This document shows positions 1-9,481 of a DNA stretch of 64,000 nt, piece after piece. Position numbers and translations under genes: made by a program. The DNA is from Prochlorococcus sp. AG-409-A19 (GTDB taxonomy: Bacteria > Cyanobacteriota > Cyanobacteriia > PCC-6307 > Cyanobiaceae), in contig QCJH01000004.1 of the NCBI GenBank assembly GCA_003216155.1, forward strand, positions 1 to 64,000. Reading direction: 5' to 3'. Every line of letters begins with the position of its first letter. Position 1 is the stretch's first letter. Below the pieces are notes generated by a model. It had not been told where the DNA came from. It did no database searches and worked only from the letters and a program-made list of their open reading frames with translations.

Positions 1-63
1 TATTAATTGGGTTTTAACCCTTCTCTTTGTTTCTATAGGTATAAGGGTTTCTTGGCATTAGTA

Positions 64-1032
64 ATGCCCATTGCTTCCGATATAACAGCTTTGGTTGGAC
101 GTACGCCGCTAGTACGATTAAATCGTTTGCCCAAATCATTTGATTGTTATGCAGAGTTGATAGCCAAATTAGAAAGCTTTAATCCCACAGCATCGGTTAA
201 AGACCGTATCGCAGGAGCAATGATTCAGGCTGCTGAGGAAGCTGGAACTATTACTCCTGGGAGCACAGTGTTGGTGGAGCCAACTAGTGGAAATACAGGC
301 ATCGCTTTGGCAATGGTTGCTGCAGCAAAGGGATATAGGTTGATTCTTACTATGCCTGACACGATGAGTACCGAGCGACGCTCTATGCTCAGGGCATACG
401 GAGCTGAATTACAACTTACCCCTGGGAGCGCAGGGATTAAAGGAGCTATTGATTTGGCGCAGGAGTTAGTTGCAGCTATGCCCGATGCTTATTTATTGCA
501 GCAATTTGATAATCCTTCTAATCCTGAAGTTCATGAAAGGACAACAGCGGAGGAGATTTGGACAGATTGTGAGGGGAAAGTTGATGGATTGATAGCAGGA
601 GTTGGTACTGGAGGTACTCTCACAGGATGTGCTCGATTATTGAAGAGGCGTAATCCAGCACTTAGGGTTTATGCAGTCGAACCAGAAGCAAGCCAGGTCC
701 TTGCTGGTGGTGATGCTGGATCACATGGGATTCAGGGTATTGGAGCTGGATTTATTCCAAGTGTTCTTGAAACTTCTTTGATTGATGAGATTGTTCCTAT
801 TAGTGATGTCGAAGCAATGGAGATTGGACGTAGACTTGCCCAAGAGGAGGGTCTTCTTAGTGGTGTAAGTAGTGGTGCAGCTATTGCTGCGGCATTAAAG
901 GTTGGTTCAAGAGCAGAAATGGTCAACAAACGTCTTGTGGTAATTCTTGCAAGTTTTGGAGAGCGCTATTTATCAACGCCTATGTTTAGTACTTTTTCAT
1001 CGATGCCATTGGGGCGACATGGGAATCTTTGA
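64..1032 (+). CDS. cysK: Cysteine synthase A (O-acetylserine sulfhydrylase)
   Basis: PLP enzyme that makes cysteine from O-acetylserine and sulfide, the last step of sulfate assimilation in the cytosol. The Schiff-base lysine lies in NPTASVKDR at about residue 46, the substrate loop TSGNTG at about 74-79, the PLP-phosphate loop GVGTGGT in mid-protein, and SSGAA near the C-terminus. The 322-residue length is normal for the family. The reading frame runs upstream to position 7, but the family N-terminus ([20 protein letters not shown]) begins at the ATG at 64, so I chose that start. cysH, at 46.8 kb, is the other sulfur-assimilation gene in the window. CysK versus CysM specificity is inferred from overall likeness. 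Confidence 0.93.
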   Translation: MPIASDITALVGRTPLVRLNRLPKSFDCYAELIAKLESFNPTASVKDRIAGAMIQAAEEAGTITPGSTVLVEPTSGNTGIALAMVAAAKGYRLILTMPDTMSTERRSMLRAYGAELQLTPGSAGIKGAIDLAQELVAAMPDAYLLQQFDNPSNPEVHERTTAEEIWTDCEGKVDGLIAGVGTGGTLTGCARLLKRRNPALRVYAVEPEASQVLAGGDAGSHGIQGIGAGFIPSVLETSLIDEIVPISDVEAMEIGRRLAQEEGLLSGVSSGAAIAAALKVGSRAEMVNKRLVVILASFGERYLSTPMFSTFSSMPLGRHGNL

Positions 1033-1054
1033 ATATGTGATTTAGTTTCAAGTT

Positions 1055-1534
1055 ATGGATATAGACCCATATCAAGTTTTAGGAGTTTCGTCTGATGCAA
1101 GTTCGATTGAGATCAAGGCAGCATATCGAACACTTGTAAAAAAACATCATCCTGATACTGGCGGGAATGAAGAGCGTATCCTTGCAATAAATGCAGCCTG
1201 GGAGGTTCTTGGAGATCTTGAACGTCGTCGGATGTTTGATCGCAACAGAAATAGCATTCATTCATTTCAAAATGAAGCTCAACAAAGAGAAACTAGAAAT
1301 GCATGTGCCAGTGCAGCAGCCAGTGCAGCACATGGTCAAGTATTAGAAGAGGAAGATGCTCTAGTGGTATGGATGCAAAAGGTTTATGTACCCATTGACC
1401 GATTATTAGGTGAAGTCATCAATCCTTTCCCAGCTCAATTCAGAGCATTATCGGCTGATCCATATGATGAAGATCTGATGGCTGTTTTTTGTAGCTATCT
1501 TGAACAGAGTCAAAAAACGATTGGAAAAAGTTGA
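1055..1534 (+). CDS. J-domain protein, N-terminal part of a frameshifted gene
   Basis: The first 65 or so residues are a DnaJ J-domain with the HPD tripeptide (KKHHPDTGG) and the family opening DPYQVLGVSSDAS, so it should stimulate an Hsp70 ATPase. There is no Gly/Phe-rich or zinc-finger region, which makes it a type III (J-domain-only) protein. The frame stops at 1534 after YLEQSQKTIGKS. An overlapping frame from 1500 continues with KRLEKVDKIYRSM and further conserved-looking sequence. Removing one A from the A6 run at 1512-1517 joins the two into a single protein of about 232 residues, the size I recall for cyanobacterial homologues. As written, the gene is interrupted. Confidence 0.8.
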   Translation: MDIDPYQVLGVSSDASSIEIKAAYRTLVKKHHPDTGGNEERILAINAAWEVLGDLERRRMFDRNRNSIHSFQNEAQQRETRNACASAAASAAHGQVLEEEDALVVWMQKVYVPIDRLLGEVINPFPAQFRALSADPYDEDLMAVFCSYLEQSQKTIGKS

Positions 1535-1754
1535 TAAAATATATCGTTCAATGCAAACACCTAGTGTTGCAAATAATTTTAGCTTGAGTCTGTATCACTG
1601 TCTTTCTCAGGTTAAAGATGCAATTAAAGAATTAGAGTTTTACACAATGGGTTATGTAGACAGTTATTTGCATGATGGTCGTCAGATGTTGCGTGAAGCT
1701 AAACATCGACGTTTGAGTCTAAAAGAAGATCAAAAGCGCTTGGAGATCTTTTGA
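1500..1754 (+). pseudogene. C-terminal part of the frameshifted J-domain protein
   Basis: This frame lies +1 relative to the J-domain frame and would otherwise start on a TTG at 1500 with no purpose of its own. Its product (VDKIYRSMQTP, LSLYHCLSQVKDAIKELEFYTMGYVDSYLHDGRQMLREAKHRR in separate stretches) is charged, helical and coding-like. It is best read as the tail of the upstream J-protein. Its TGA at 1752-1754 overlaps the TTG start of the next gene, as expected for the end of a real, translationally coupled gene. It could be a genuine mutation, a programmed slip on the A-run, or a sequencing error. Confidence 0.7.
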
Positions 1755-3835
1755 AAACATCATTTCGATTTTGGCTTTGCGTCACCTTGATATGGTTTTT
1801 GGCGATATGGATAGATCGTCTTTGGTGGAATCACTACACGGATCTACCTTCATGGGATCAGGCTGATTATTTGAATAGTGCTTTGGACCATGCTCGAGCA
1901 TTAGGTCTTATGCCTGGTACTCATTGGCAAGGTTGGGGGACACTTTTGGACTTATCACCAAAGATTCCTCCTTTGGGATCCATTGTGAACGGAAGTGTCT
2001 TGGCAATAGCTGGTGATGATCCAAGACAAGCTGCTTGGAGCCTAAGTATTTGGCATGGCTTACTTTTGATATCTGTAGGTGCTTGGGGCATACGTTTACG
2101 TGGGGAAGGATTTGCTTTGCTTGGGGTTTTATTTGTAGCGATTGCGCCTGCTTTGTTTGAGATCCGTACTGATTACGTATTAGAGATGCCTTTGACTGCG
2201 ATGGTTTCACTTGCTCTTTGGAGATTGGGTTGTTGGTGGGACCCTCGCCAGGGTGGCAGGTGGGATCAGGCTATTTGGGCTGCCTTTGCTTGTACTTGTG
2301 CACTTCTTGTGAAGCAAAGTGCTTTGTTGGTATTGATTCCTTCTGTTCTTTGGGCAGGCTATGGTGCTTTGTGCCGTACGAAAGAAACACGGCTTCAATT
2401 TTTTGTGGGTCTAGGAGTAGTTGCATTAAGTCTTTTCCCATGGTTAAAGCACAATTGGATTACGACTCTTGGAGGTACCTATAGGGCTGTAATTGAATCA
2501 GCTATACGAGAAGGAGATCCAACGTTATGGACTATTGAGAATTGGGTTTGGTATCCACGCCTTTTGCCAGAGCAGGTGGGATCTTTGATATTAATTTTGG
2601 GTTTAAGTGGGGGCTTGCTCTGGACCTTTAGTCATTATCGAAGGACTACTACTTCGAGAGCTGATCAAGATTATTCTGATGAGCCTTTCGCTTGGAGATG
2701 GCTCATTTTTACCCTTTTAGCAGGTTGGCTTTTAACTACGCTTAGCCCGAATAAAGGTGATCGCTACATCACTCCTCTTTTACCTCCTTTCCTTCTTGTA
2801 TTAGCTAGGGGTTGGTGGCAATGGGGTATCTGGCTTGCTTCTCAATTGCATAAGAGGCTTTTATTTTCCTTGCCTATTGCTTTGCTGGCAGGGGTTTCCG
2901 CCAATCTTTTGATAACTTGGCCAGCTCAAATGACACGTTTTGTTCAAGGTAACCAAGGGCCTTTGAAACAAGTGGTTAAAGCTGCTGGAGGTGCTAATCC
3001 CTTTAGTCCTTTGACTACTTTGATAGTTGTCCCTAGTACGCCGGATTTAAATCAACATAATGTTAGTTTTTTTGGCCGAATGAGTGGAGGGAATTTGGTG
3101 GGGAGGCAGTTAGGTAGTAGTCCTACAGATGTAGAGCCTGTTTTGATGTATGCACAGTGGGTCCTTTTGGCGGAGGGAGATCAGGGATCAGTAAGGGAAA
3201 GTGCGATGTTGTTGGACAATGCGGTAAGGAATAGTGGGGTTTTTTATATTTATCGAAGCTTTGAACGTCCATATGGAGGTAGTTATTCTTTATGGCGACG
3301 TAAACACGATGCTATCTCTCCTCCAAGCTTCTCTAAAAACTTCCCAAAACTTGCAATGGGTTTAAAGGATGGTCCTAAAGGTGTTGAGGAAGTGTTTGCA
3401 GTTATTGAAGTTCAACATATGTTAGATGGACATATGCAATATCGAGTTCAAACAAGTCAGACAGCTTCCGAACGTTTGTTAGACAATCCTTCTGATCTGG
3501 AAGCATTATGGACTCTTGCTCTTTTGAAAGTTTTGGGCAATCGCCCTGCTGAAGCATCAGCATATTTTGCGACTTTAGAGAAGTTGTTGCCTCAAAATCC
3601 TTGGCCAAGTATTTATCGCAGTATTGTTACTTTGGCAGGTTTGAATCCTTGGAAGGCTGCAGAAATAGCTGATGGAGCGAAGAAAAAATATGCTAATGAT
3701 GTCTTGACTGGACTAGCTGATTTGAGTGGTGTTGTAGGGGGAGCAATTTGGAGATTACCGTCGGCATCGGTTTCTATACCTAAGGCAATTAAACAAGTTG
3801 AGAAGGAGATAAATTCATCGCTTAATAATGATTAA
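1751..3835 (+). CDS. ArnT/PMT-like membrane glycosyltransferase
   Basis: A 694-residue integral membrane protein. It has an N-terminal signal-anchor (residues 5-22), an acidic luminal loop typical of the GT-C fold (the WDQADYLNSA stretch at about 35-45), and roughly ten hydrophobic segments up to residue about 400. A soluble C-terminal part follows, ending in a helical, TPR-like stretch (DLEALWTLALLKVLGNRPAEASAYF). GT39/GT83-type enzymes move sugars from lipid-phosphate donors to proteins or lipids on the outer face of the inner membrane; the substrate here is unknown. The TTG start at 1751 overlaps the previous stop (TTGA), implying coupling to the J-domain gene. Confidence 0.75.
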   Translation: MKTSFRFWLCVTLIWFLAIWIDRLWWNHYTDLPSWDQADYLNSALDHARALGLMPGTHWQGWGTLLDLSPKIPPLGSIVNGSVLAIAGDDPRQAAWSLSIWHGLLLISVGAWGIRLRGEGFALLGVLFVAIAPALFEIRTDYVLEMPLTAMVSLALWRLGCWWDPRQGGRWDQAIWAAFACTCALLVKQSALLVLIPSVLWAGYGALCRTKETRLQFFVGLGVVALSLFPWLKHNWITTLGGTYRAVIESAIREGDPTLWTIENWVWYPRLLPEQVGSLILILGLSGGLLWTFSHYRRTTTSRADQDYSDEPFAWRWLIFTLLAGWLLTTLSPNKGDRYITPLLPPFLLVLARGWWQWGIWLASQLHKRLLFSLPIALLAGVSANLLITWPAQMTRFVQGNQGPLKQVVKAAGGANPFSPLTTLIVVPSTPDLNQHNVSFFGRMSGGNLVGRQLGSSPTDVEPVLMYAQWVLLAEGDQGSVRESAMLLDNAVRNSGVFYIYRSFERPYGGSYSLWRRKHDAISPPSFSKNFPKLAMGLKDGPKGVEEVFAVIEVQHMLDGHMQYRVQTSQTASERLLDNPSDLEALWTLALLKVLGNRPAEASAYFATLEKLLPQNPWPSIYRSIVTLAGLNPWKAAEIADGAKKKYANDVLTGLADLSGVVGGAIWRLPSASVSIPKAIKQVEKEINSSLNND

Positions 3836-3845
3836 ATTTAGAATC

Positions 3846-4073
3846 TTATGGCCAGTTTTCTAGTTGATCAATTCTAAGCCAAATGTCAGGGACAGGCTTT
3901 CTCCATCTCACTTGACCATAGTCCCCGTTGATGGCAATTAGTTCACCTGGCCCCTCAAAGATATATTCAGATGCGCAAGGGTCGCTTGCTGATGATTCAA
4001 GACTTTCTTTAAATGCTTGTTTATTTACCCTCACAAGTGAACCTTTCCTAAATTTTTTGGTGGTTTCTGACAT
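3846..4073 (-). CDS. ndhS: NDH-1 subunit S (NdhS/CRR31-like)
   Basis: A short SH3-like protein (75 residues from the ATG at 4073; an in-frame ATG at 4091 would add six). It carries the recognisable core KKFRKGSLVRVN, YIFEGPGELIAINGDYGQVRW and PVPDIWLRIDQLE. NdhS is the ferredoxin-docking subunit of the cyanobacterial and chloroplast NDH-1 complex used in cyclic electron flow and respiration. The gene stands alone, divergent from the SDR gene to its right and convergent with the glycosyltransferase to its left. A CRR7-like gene for the same complex is at 14.7 kb. Confidence 0.85.
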   Translation of the reverse strand: MSETTKKFRKGSLVRVNKQAFKESLESSASDPCASEYIFEGPGELIAINGDYGQVRWRKPVPDIWLRIDQLENWP

Positions 4074-4217
4074 TTGCTCGTTGTTGACCATTGCAATTTG
4101 GTTTCGATTCTCAGGTTAGTACTAACCGAAAAGTGTGGAAGATTGATTTTCTACTATTAAAGCTTGAATACACTCTGCTTGAACCAGTTAGTCTCTTCTG
4201 TATGCGGAGGTTGTTCT

Positions 4218-5153
4218 ATGCGCCTTCTTCTTCTTGGTTGCACTGGCTTTATAGGTCGCGCATTGGTTCCACAACTATTGAATGCGGGTTATCAGCTCAC
4301 ATTAGTCAGCCGGAAACCTATAAAAGCGCTTTATAAAAATTGTGATCAAGATCAAGTTTCTGTTTTACAGCTTGATCCTTCTGATCCAATGAGTTGGTAT
4401 CCAGGTCCTCTTTTGACTGCTTTAACGCAAGCTGAGGGAGTTGTGAATATGGCCGGCGAACCCATCGCGGAGAAGCGATGGACAAATGAGCATCGCCAGA
4501 AAATTGAGAGTAGTCGATTGGTTACAACAAGGTCATTAGTGGATGCCATGAAGCAATTGAAGAGACCTCCTCGTGTGCTCTTAAATGCTTCTGCAATTGG
4601 CTATTACGGAACTAGTCAAGAATCTGATTTCATAGAAACAAGTGCTTGTGGAGAAGATTTCTTGGCCAAGCTTTGTCAGAGATGGGAAGCAGCTGCTTCT
4701 AAAAGGCCTTCTTCAACGAGATTAGTCATCTTGCGCTTAGGCATTGTTCTTGGTATGGATGGAGGTGCTCTAGGAAAGATGTTGCCTGTTTTTAAAGCAG
4801 GCTTTGGCGGTCCTTTGGGTAATGGACAACAGTGGATGAGTTGGATAGAAAGGTCAGACCTTTGTGAATTGATTCTTCGGGCTTTAGAAGAAAGGAAATG
4901 GTCAGGAGTGATTAATGCAGTTTCTACTGAGCCTGTTTCTATGAAGGATTTTGCTACTTGTTTAGGTCAATGCCTTGGCCGCCCAAGTTTGTTGCCAGTG
5001 CCTGCTTTGATTCTTCGCTTTTTATTAGGTGATGGTGCTCGAGTAGTTCTTGAAGGGCAAAAGGTGACTTCCAATCGGCTAAAGAAGATGGGATTTCAGC
5101 TTAAACATTCAAACTTAAGCGAGGCACTTCAGACTGCGATAAAAATTAATTAG
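4218..5153 (+). CDS. TIGR01777-type SDR (NAD-dependent epimerase-like, cell-division-inhibitor family)
   Basis: A 311-residue extended short-chain dehydrogenase. The N-terminal Rossmann motif LLLGCTGFIGRALVPQLL binds NAD(P). NASAIGYYG supplies the catalytic Tyr region, and the C-terminal DUF1731-type segment ends LKHSNLSEALQTAI. The frame opens 18 codons earlier (4164), but the family N-terminus MRLLLLGCTGFIG begins at the ATG at 4218. Relatives are called YfcH or SulA-like epimerases; their substrates are unknown. In plants a homologue acts in plastid division, so a division role is possible but unproven. Confidence 0.85.
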   Translation: MRLLLLGCTGFIGRALVPQLLNAGYQLTLVSRKPIKALYKNCDQDQVSVLQLDPSDPMSWYPGPLLTALTQAEGVVNMAGEPIAEKRWTNEHRQKIESSRLVTTRSLVDAMKQLKRPPRVLLNASAIGYYGTSQESDFIETSACGEDFLAKLCQRWEAAASKRPSSTRLVILRLGIVLGMDGGALGKMLPVFKAGFGGPLGNGQQWMSWIERSDLCELILRALEERKWSGVINAVSTEPVSMKDFATCLGQCLGRPSLLPVPALILRFLLGDGARVVLEGQKVTSNRLKKMGFQLKHSNLSEALQTAIKIN

Positions 5154-5250
5154 TGATTCTGATATTATTGATCATGATAACTTATCTCTTGACCATAAAA
5201 ATTGACTCTCTTGAATAAATCAAGACTTGGGTAATAAACTTGGAAAATTA

Positions 5251-6492
5251 TCAATTTTTACGGTCGCTGGGAGGGGACTCTTTTTTTTGCTTTTGAGATA
5301 ATAACTGAGAAATTGCCTCTGCTATATATTGGCTTCCACCTCTTGTACCAATTCTTTTTTCAGCTTGAAACTGGCAGGCTTTCTGAAGTCGTATATCTTC
5401 TTTACTTCGCTTGAGTAATTCAATAATTAGGGCCGCTGTTTTGTGCATGGTATAGCTTTTAAAAGGTGTACCATCAACACAGAATATGGTTGGCCCAAGG
5501 AGTCTTCGTTGAGCTTCTGCAAAGGTATATGTGAATTGAGGACCATTGCCTATGAGTTGTATTACAGGCTTGGCAAGACCTATTGCTTGTTCGGCTGCTG
5601 TCCCAGCCATTGAAAGTAACACGTCACTGCTTTGTAGTACTTTAATGAACGAATCTCTAAGCACGTTGATCTTAAATGGACTTTTGATCAGCTGGGTGGT
5701 TTTTAGAATACCTGAGGGTCGCTTTAGCTCCCAATTACTTCCTTTGATTAATTCTTCTAATTCATTATCATTTAATGCTGATACCAATGCGATGTCTAAA
5801 CTCAAACCTTGATTAACTATGAAAGGTTTTGGCAGTAGACTTATTACATGCATAATTGCCAAAAGATTAGAGTCTAGCTCTGGCCTACGACTACCAGGTA
5901 GTAGGCCTAGCCTGAGTTTGCAACTAGGTAATTGACTTTGAGGCGTCAAGACTGGGTCCATAAATGGATTCCCTAGAAACAATACAGATCGATTTAGTTG
6001 TTTACTGAGATCTTTTGCAGTTAGTTGATCTCTGGTAAATAGGCCTAGAAAACGTCGGTTTTTTAGGCATAGTCCACATGGCCATGGCAGTTGAAGTTTA
6101 CCTTCGTAGTGACTTGAATAGGCGACCAAATATGTAACTGCCGGACGACCACTTAGCCAAGCAGCAAAAACTGGGATCACATCACCAATAACAACTATAA
6201 GGTCGTAGTAATTTGCGAGACGTAATAGAAGCAATAATCGCTTAAGAAGATAGAAGATCTGACCCTGAATTACTTCTTTTATTCTTCCTTTGAGACTCGT
6301 ATAGCCTAGTCCTCCTGTGCTGAATTCTTTTGCTTCGCCAATGACGCCTATTCCTGCAGCTTTGTAGGCATTCCCTAAGCCTACTATTGGTAGGGCTTCA
6401 ACTTGATTACCAAGACCTTTGAGAGCTTTCCCTATGAGCGCTCCTGATAAGTCTTCTCCGTGACCATTGCTCAGGAGCAAGTATCTTGCCAA
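5251..6492 (-). CDS. Lipid-A-disaccharide-synthase-related glycosyltransferase (TIGR03492-like)
   Basis: A 413-residue GT-B-type protein opening with LLLSNGHGEDLSGALIGKAL, the signature start of the cyanobacterial LpxB-related family. The C-terminal half has the nucleotide-sugar site region SSDVLLSMAGTAAEQAIGLAKPVIQLIGNGPQFTY (in two conserved blocks). The true reaction is not known; the family is distinct from canonical LpxB. One base separates it from the upstream TPR gene, so the two are probably cotranscribed. The C-terminus is a charged tail ending SPPSDRKN. Confidence 0.8.
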   Translation of the reverse strand: MARYLLLSNGHGEDLSGALIGKALKGLGNQVEALPIVGLGNAYKAAGIGVIGEAKEFSTGGLGYTSLKGRIKEVIQGQIFYLLKRLLLLLRLANYYDLIVVIGDVIPVFAAWLSGRPAVTYLVAYSSHYEGKLQLPWPCGLCLKNRRFLGLFTRDQLTAKDLSKQLNRSVLFLGNPFMDPVLTPQSQLPSCKLRLGLLPGSRRPELDSNLLAIMHVISLLPKPFIVNQGLSLDIALVSALNDNELEELIKGSNWELKRPSGILKTTQLIKSPFKINVLRDSFIKVLQSSDVLLSMAGTAAEQAIGLAKPVIQLIGNGPQFTYTFAEAQRRLLGPTIFCVDGTPFKSYTMHKTAALIIELLKRSKEDIRLQKACQFQAEKRIGTRGGSQYIAEAISQLLSQKQKKESPPSDRKN

Positions 6493-6493
6493 A

Positions 6494-6913
6494 TTACAAC
6501 TCCAGCCAAGCTTTGATTTTTTTTAGTGCATTCCAGTTTGGCTTGCGTTTTAATCCATCAGCGACTGAATCTTGAAGTTCTTTTTCTAATTCTGGAACAG
6601 CAAATAAAATTTTTCTTACAAAATCAATTTGCTCTCTTACCCCTTTTGAATTGGTCTCTAAAAGAGCTAATGACAGGTTTATCCTCGCTTGTGGATCTTG
6701 TCCATTTAGTTTTACTGCATGACGTGCTGATCGAAGTGCAGATTCTTTCTGATTGCATAACAACTGAAGCCAGGAGAGGCATGTCCAGCCAGCAGAATGA
6801 TTTGGTGCTGTTCTGGTAATGGTTTCGAAGTCTTTTAATAAATCAATAGCTTCAGCCCCGGCTTGATATCTAGCCATGGCGTTTTCAAAAAGACTGTCTT
6901 GTTTGTTATCCAT
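6494..6913 (-). CDS. Small TPR-like protein
   Basis: A 139-residue helical protein with at least two tetratricopeptide-like repeats (SAGWTCLSWLQLLCNQKESALRSARHA, followed by DPQARINLSLALLE). It ends in a basic segment, LKRKPNWNALKKIKAWLEL. It has no signal peptide or membrane segment, so it is probably a cytosolic scaffold. It lies directly upstream of the LpxB-like glycosyltransferase with a one-base gap, which suggests a shared transcript. The specific function is unknown. Confidence 0.75.
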   Translation of the reverse strand: MDNKQDSLFENAMARYQAGAEAIDLLKDFETITRTAPNHSAGWTCLSWLQLLCNQKESALRSARHAVKLNGQDPQARINLSLALLETNSKGVREQIDFVRKILFAVPELEKELQDSVADGLKRKPNWNALKKIKAWLEL

Positions 6914-6971
6914 CGGATACGGTTGAACAGCTCAGGCGTATGAATGCTTTGGAAGTTGACTTTATAGTGAT

Positions 6972-7364
6972 TTAGACAGCAAATGAGCTCCCACAGCCGC
7001 AGGTTTGGCTGGCATTGGGGTTGCTGAAGTTAAAACCTCCTCCTATTAGTTCTGTGCTGAAATCTAATTGCATGCCGTATATGTAAAGAAGACTCTTAGG
7101 GTCGCAAATAACTCGAAAAGCTGATCCATCGGGTGCAGTGTATTTATAAACTTCATCATCACCTTGTATCTCGGCGGAAGCTACAAAATCCATGGTGTAG
7201 CTCATCCCACTGCAGCCACCGGAGCGTACCCCAACACGTAAAACCTTGTCTTCCCCTTGATCAATGCAGAGTTTTGCTAGTTGCTGCATGGCATTTTCAG
7301 TGATCAGAATGCCTTTGCCATCAGCATCTGTGTGAGTAATAGTTTTGGGACTGGAGGTGCTCAT
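6972..7364 (-). CDS. A-type iron-sulfur carrier (HesB/IscA/SufA family)
   Basis: A 130-residue protein with the three invariant cysteines of A-type carriers: Cys51 in SGGCSGMSY, and Cys122 and Cys124 in TCGCGSSF. These bind a transient Fe-S cluster or iron and hand it to apoproteins. The first 20 residues are a variable extension. It is separated from the sufBCDS cluster at 56.7 kb, so it is not named sufA here; ErpA-like or IscA-like function is equally possible. It is divergent from crtQ, about 110 bases away. Confidence 0.92.
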   Translation of the reverse strand: MSTSSPKTITHTDADGKGILITENAMQQLAKLCIDQGEDKVLRVGVRSGGCSGMSYTMDFVASAEIQGDDEVYKYTAPDGSAFRVICDPKSLLYIYGMQLDFSTELIGGGFNFSNPNASQTCGCGSSFAV

Positions 7365-7473
7365 GAAGGCTGGATAAGTCCTTTGACCACATTATGAAGG
7401 CAGTGCCAATTTTGCCGAATGCAATTTGGTCAGCCATATTCATAGAGTCATATAGTTATTTGGCTGTAAACAG

Positions 7474-8934
7474 GTGAGGGTAGCGATTGTTGGTGCTGGG
7501 CTTGCTGGGCTTACAGCAGCTGTAGATCTGGTTGATGCTGGTCATGATGTTGACCTCTATGAGGCAAGACCTTTCTTGGGAGGGAAAGTAGGGAGTTGGG
7601 AGGATTCAAATGGCAATCACATTGAAATGGGACTACATGTTTTCTTTTTCAATTACGCCAACCTTTTTGCTTTGATGCGTAAAGTTGGTGCTATAGAGAA
7701 CCTATTACCCAAGGAACATACACATTTATTTGTAAATCATGGTGGAGATGTTCGCCCATTAGATTTTCGCTTTGCTTTTGGCGCTCCAATAAATGGTTTG
7801 AAAGCTTTTTTTACTACTTCTCAGTTGGGTTGGATTGATAAATTGCGCAATGCCCTTGCACTCGGAACCAGTCCAATAGTTAGGGGTTTGATTGATTATG
7901 AGGGGGCGATGCGTACAATTAGAGAACTTGATTCAGTAAGTTTTCAGGATTGGTTTTTAAGTCATGGTGGAAGTTTGAACAGTATTCAACGAATGTGGAA
8001 CCCTATTGCTTATGCATTGGGATTTATTGATTGTGAGTCTATTTCTGCTAGATGTATGTTAACAATTTTCATGATGTTTGCTGCACGCACTGAGGCTTCT
8101 AAATTGAATCTCTTAAAGGGATCACCGCATCGTTGGCTTACAGCTCCTATTCTTGATTACATAAAGGCCAAAGGAGGCAAATTACATTTACGACATCGGG
8201 TTAAAGAAGTTCATTATGAAGATAGTGACCCTCCGCTTGTAATAGGGCTAACTCTTGGTACTCCAGAAGGAGACATTACGGTTAAAGCAGATAAGTATTT
8301 GGCCGCTTGTGATGTTCCGGGTATTCAAAGGTTGTTGCCAAAAGAATGGAGGAAATATTCTGAGTTTTCTGCTATTGATCAGTTAGAGGCTGTACCTGTA
8401 GCCACTGTTCAGCTGCGGTACAACGGATGGGTGACCGAGCTGGGTTCTAATTCTGCCAGAATGAATTTGAAGTCTCCTAGCGGCTTGGATAATCTTCTCT
8501 ATACAGCAGATGCTGACTTTAGTTGTTTTGCAGATTTAGCATTGACTAGTCCTGAAGATTATCGTCGAGAAGGTTTGGGTTCTTTACTACAATGTGTTCT
8601 TACTCCTGGTGACCCTTGGATAGCCAAATCAGTTGATGAAATTGTGGCTCACACAGACTCTCAGGTCCGTAAGCTTTTCCCTTCTTCTCAATCTTTGACA
8701 TTGATCTGGAGCAATGTAGTTAAGCTGGCGCAGTCTTTATATCGTGAAGCTCCTGGGATGGAGCCTTATAGACCATTACAATCGACTTGCGTTAGTAATT
8801 TCTTTTTGGCTGGTAGTTATACAAAACAGGATTACATTGATTCAATGGAAGGAGCAACTATGAGTGGGCATCTGGCCGCTGCAGCAATGCTTGGTAAGCC
8901 AGCCAAACTGGCAATGAATACATCGGTTGCTTGA
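7474..8934 (+). CDS. crtQ: Zeta-carotene desaturase (CrtQ type)
   Basis: A plant-type flavoprotein desaturase of 486 residues that converts zeta-carotene to lycopene at the thylakoid or plasma membrane. The N-terminal dinucleotide fold [17 protein letters not shown] is followed by [13 protein letters not shown]. The C-terminal carotenoid-desaturase signature region [23 protein letters not shown] (two adjacent blocks) closes the FAD site. The start is GTG at 7474, with the GxGxxG motif right at the N-terminus. The stop overlaps a TTG that could start the following SRPBCC gene, so the two are likely one operon. CrtQ rather than phytoene desaturase is inferred from overall likeness. Confidence 0.88.
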   Translation: MRVAIVGAGLAGLTAAVDLVDAGHDVDLYEARPFLGGKVGSWEDSNGNHIEMGLHVFFFNYANLFALMRKVGAIENLLPKEHTHLFVNHGGDVRPLDFRFAFGAPINGLKAFFTTSQLGWIDKLRNALALGTSPIVRGLIDYEGAMRTIRELDSVSFQDWFLSHGGSLNSIQRMWNPIAYALGFIDCESISARCMLTIFMMFAARTEASKLNLLKGSPHRWLTAPILDYIKAKGGKLHLRHRVKEVHYEDSDPPLVIGLTLGTPEGDITVKADKYLAACDVPGIQRLLPKEWRKYSEFSAIDQLEAVPVATVQLRYNGWVTELGSNSARMNLKSPSGLDNLLYTADADFSCFADLALTSPEDYRREGLGSLLQCVLTPGDPWIAKSVDEIVAHTDSQVRKLFPSSQSLTLIWSNVVKLAQSLYREAPGMEPYRPLQSTCVSNFFLAGSYTKQDYIDSMEGATMSGHLAAAAMLGKPAKLAMNTSVA

Positions 8935-8936
8935 AG

Positions 8937-9398
8937 ATGGGACGTTGGTTAGAACATACAGTCATTAGCAACATCAATGCTCCAGTTGAACAGGTATGGC
9001 AAGTATGGAGCGATCTTGATGCAATGCCTTTATGGATGAGTTGGATTGAGTCAGTCAAAACGGTAGATGAGGATGTGAAAACTCTTCCTGACCTTACTGA
9101 GTGGACATTGGCAGCAAATGGTTTTCGTTTTAAATGGAAGGCAAGAATAACTGAACGTGTGAATGCACAGCGGTTAAAATGGGAGTCAGTTGGAGGACTT
9201 CCTACAAAAGGCTCAGTAAGGTTTTTTGATGAAAATCAAGGGCTTACAATTGTAAAATTGACAGTTAGCTATGAGCTGCCAAAAGTTTTAGCTCCTTTAA
9301 TGGAACCAAGCGTTTTGGGAGGCATGGTTACTAATGAGCTTCAGGCTAATTTGGATAGGTTTAAAGATCTAGTTCAAAGTGGATATGGAGCTAAGTAA
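8937..9398 (+). CDS. SRPBCC (START/polyketide-cyclase-like) protein
   Basis: A 153-residue protein with the SRPBCC beginning VISNINAPVEQVWQVWSDLDAMPLWMSWIESV (in two blocks), then a beta-rich core and the C-terminal helix NELQANLDRFKDLV. This fold binds hydrophobic ligands. It directly follows crtQ, as in other cyanobacteria, so a link to carotenoid or membrane-lipid handling is plausible but inferred. The ATG at 8937 fits the family start; a TTG at 8931 overlapping the crtQ stop is an alternative. Confidence 0.82.
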   Translation: MGRWLEHTVISNINAPVEQVWQVWSDLDAMPLWMSWIESVKTVDEDVKTLPDLTEWTLAANGFRFKWKARITERVNAQRLKWESVGGLPTKGSVRFFDENQGLTIVKLTVSYELPKVLAPLMEPSVLGGMVTNELQANLDRFKDLVQSGYGAK

Positions 9399-9481
9399 TT
9401 AATCATAGTTTTAATCTGACTGATTACAGTCTAAATTGATAGTAATGTGGCGTAAGATGATTAATCATTCTTTTATTCCTA

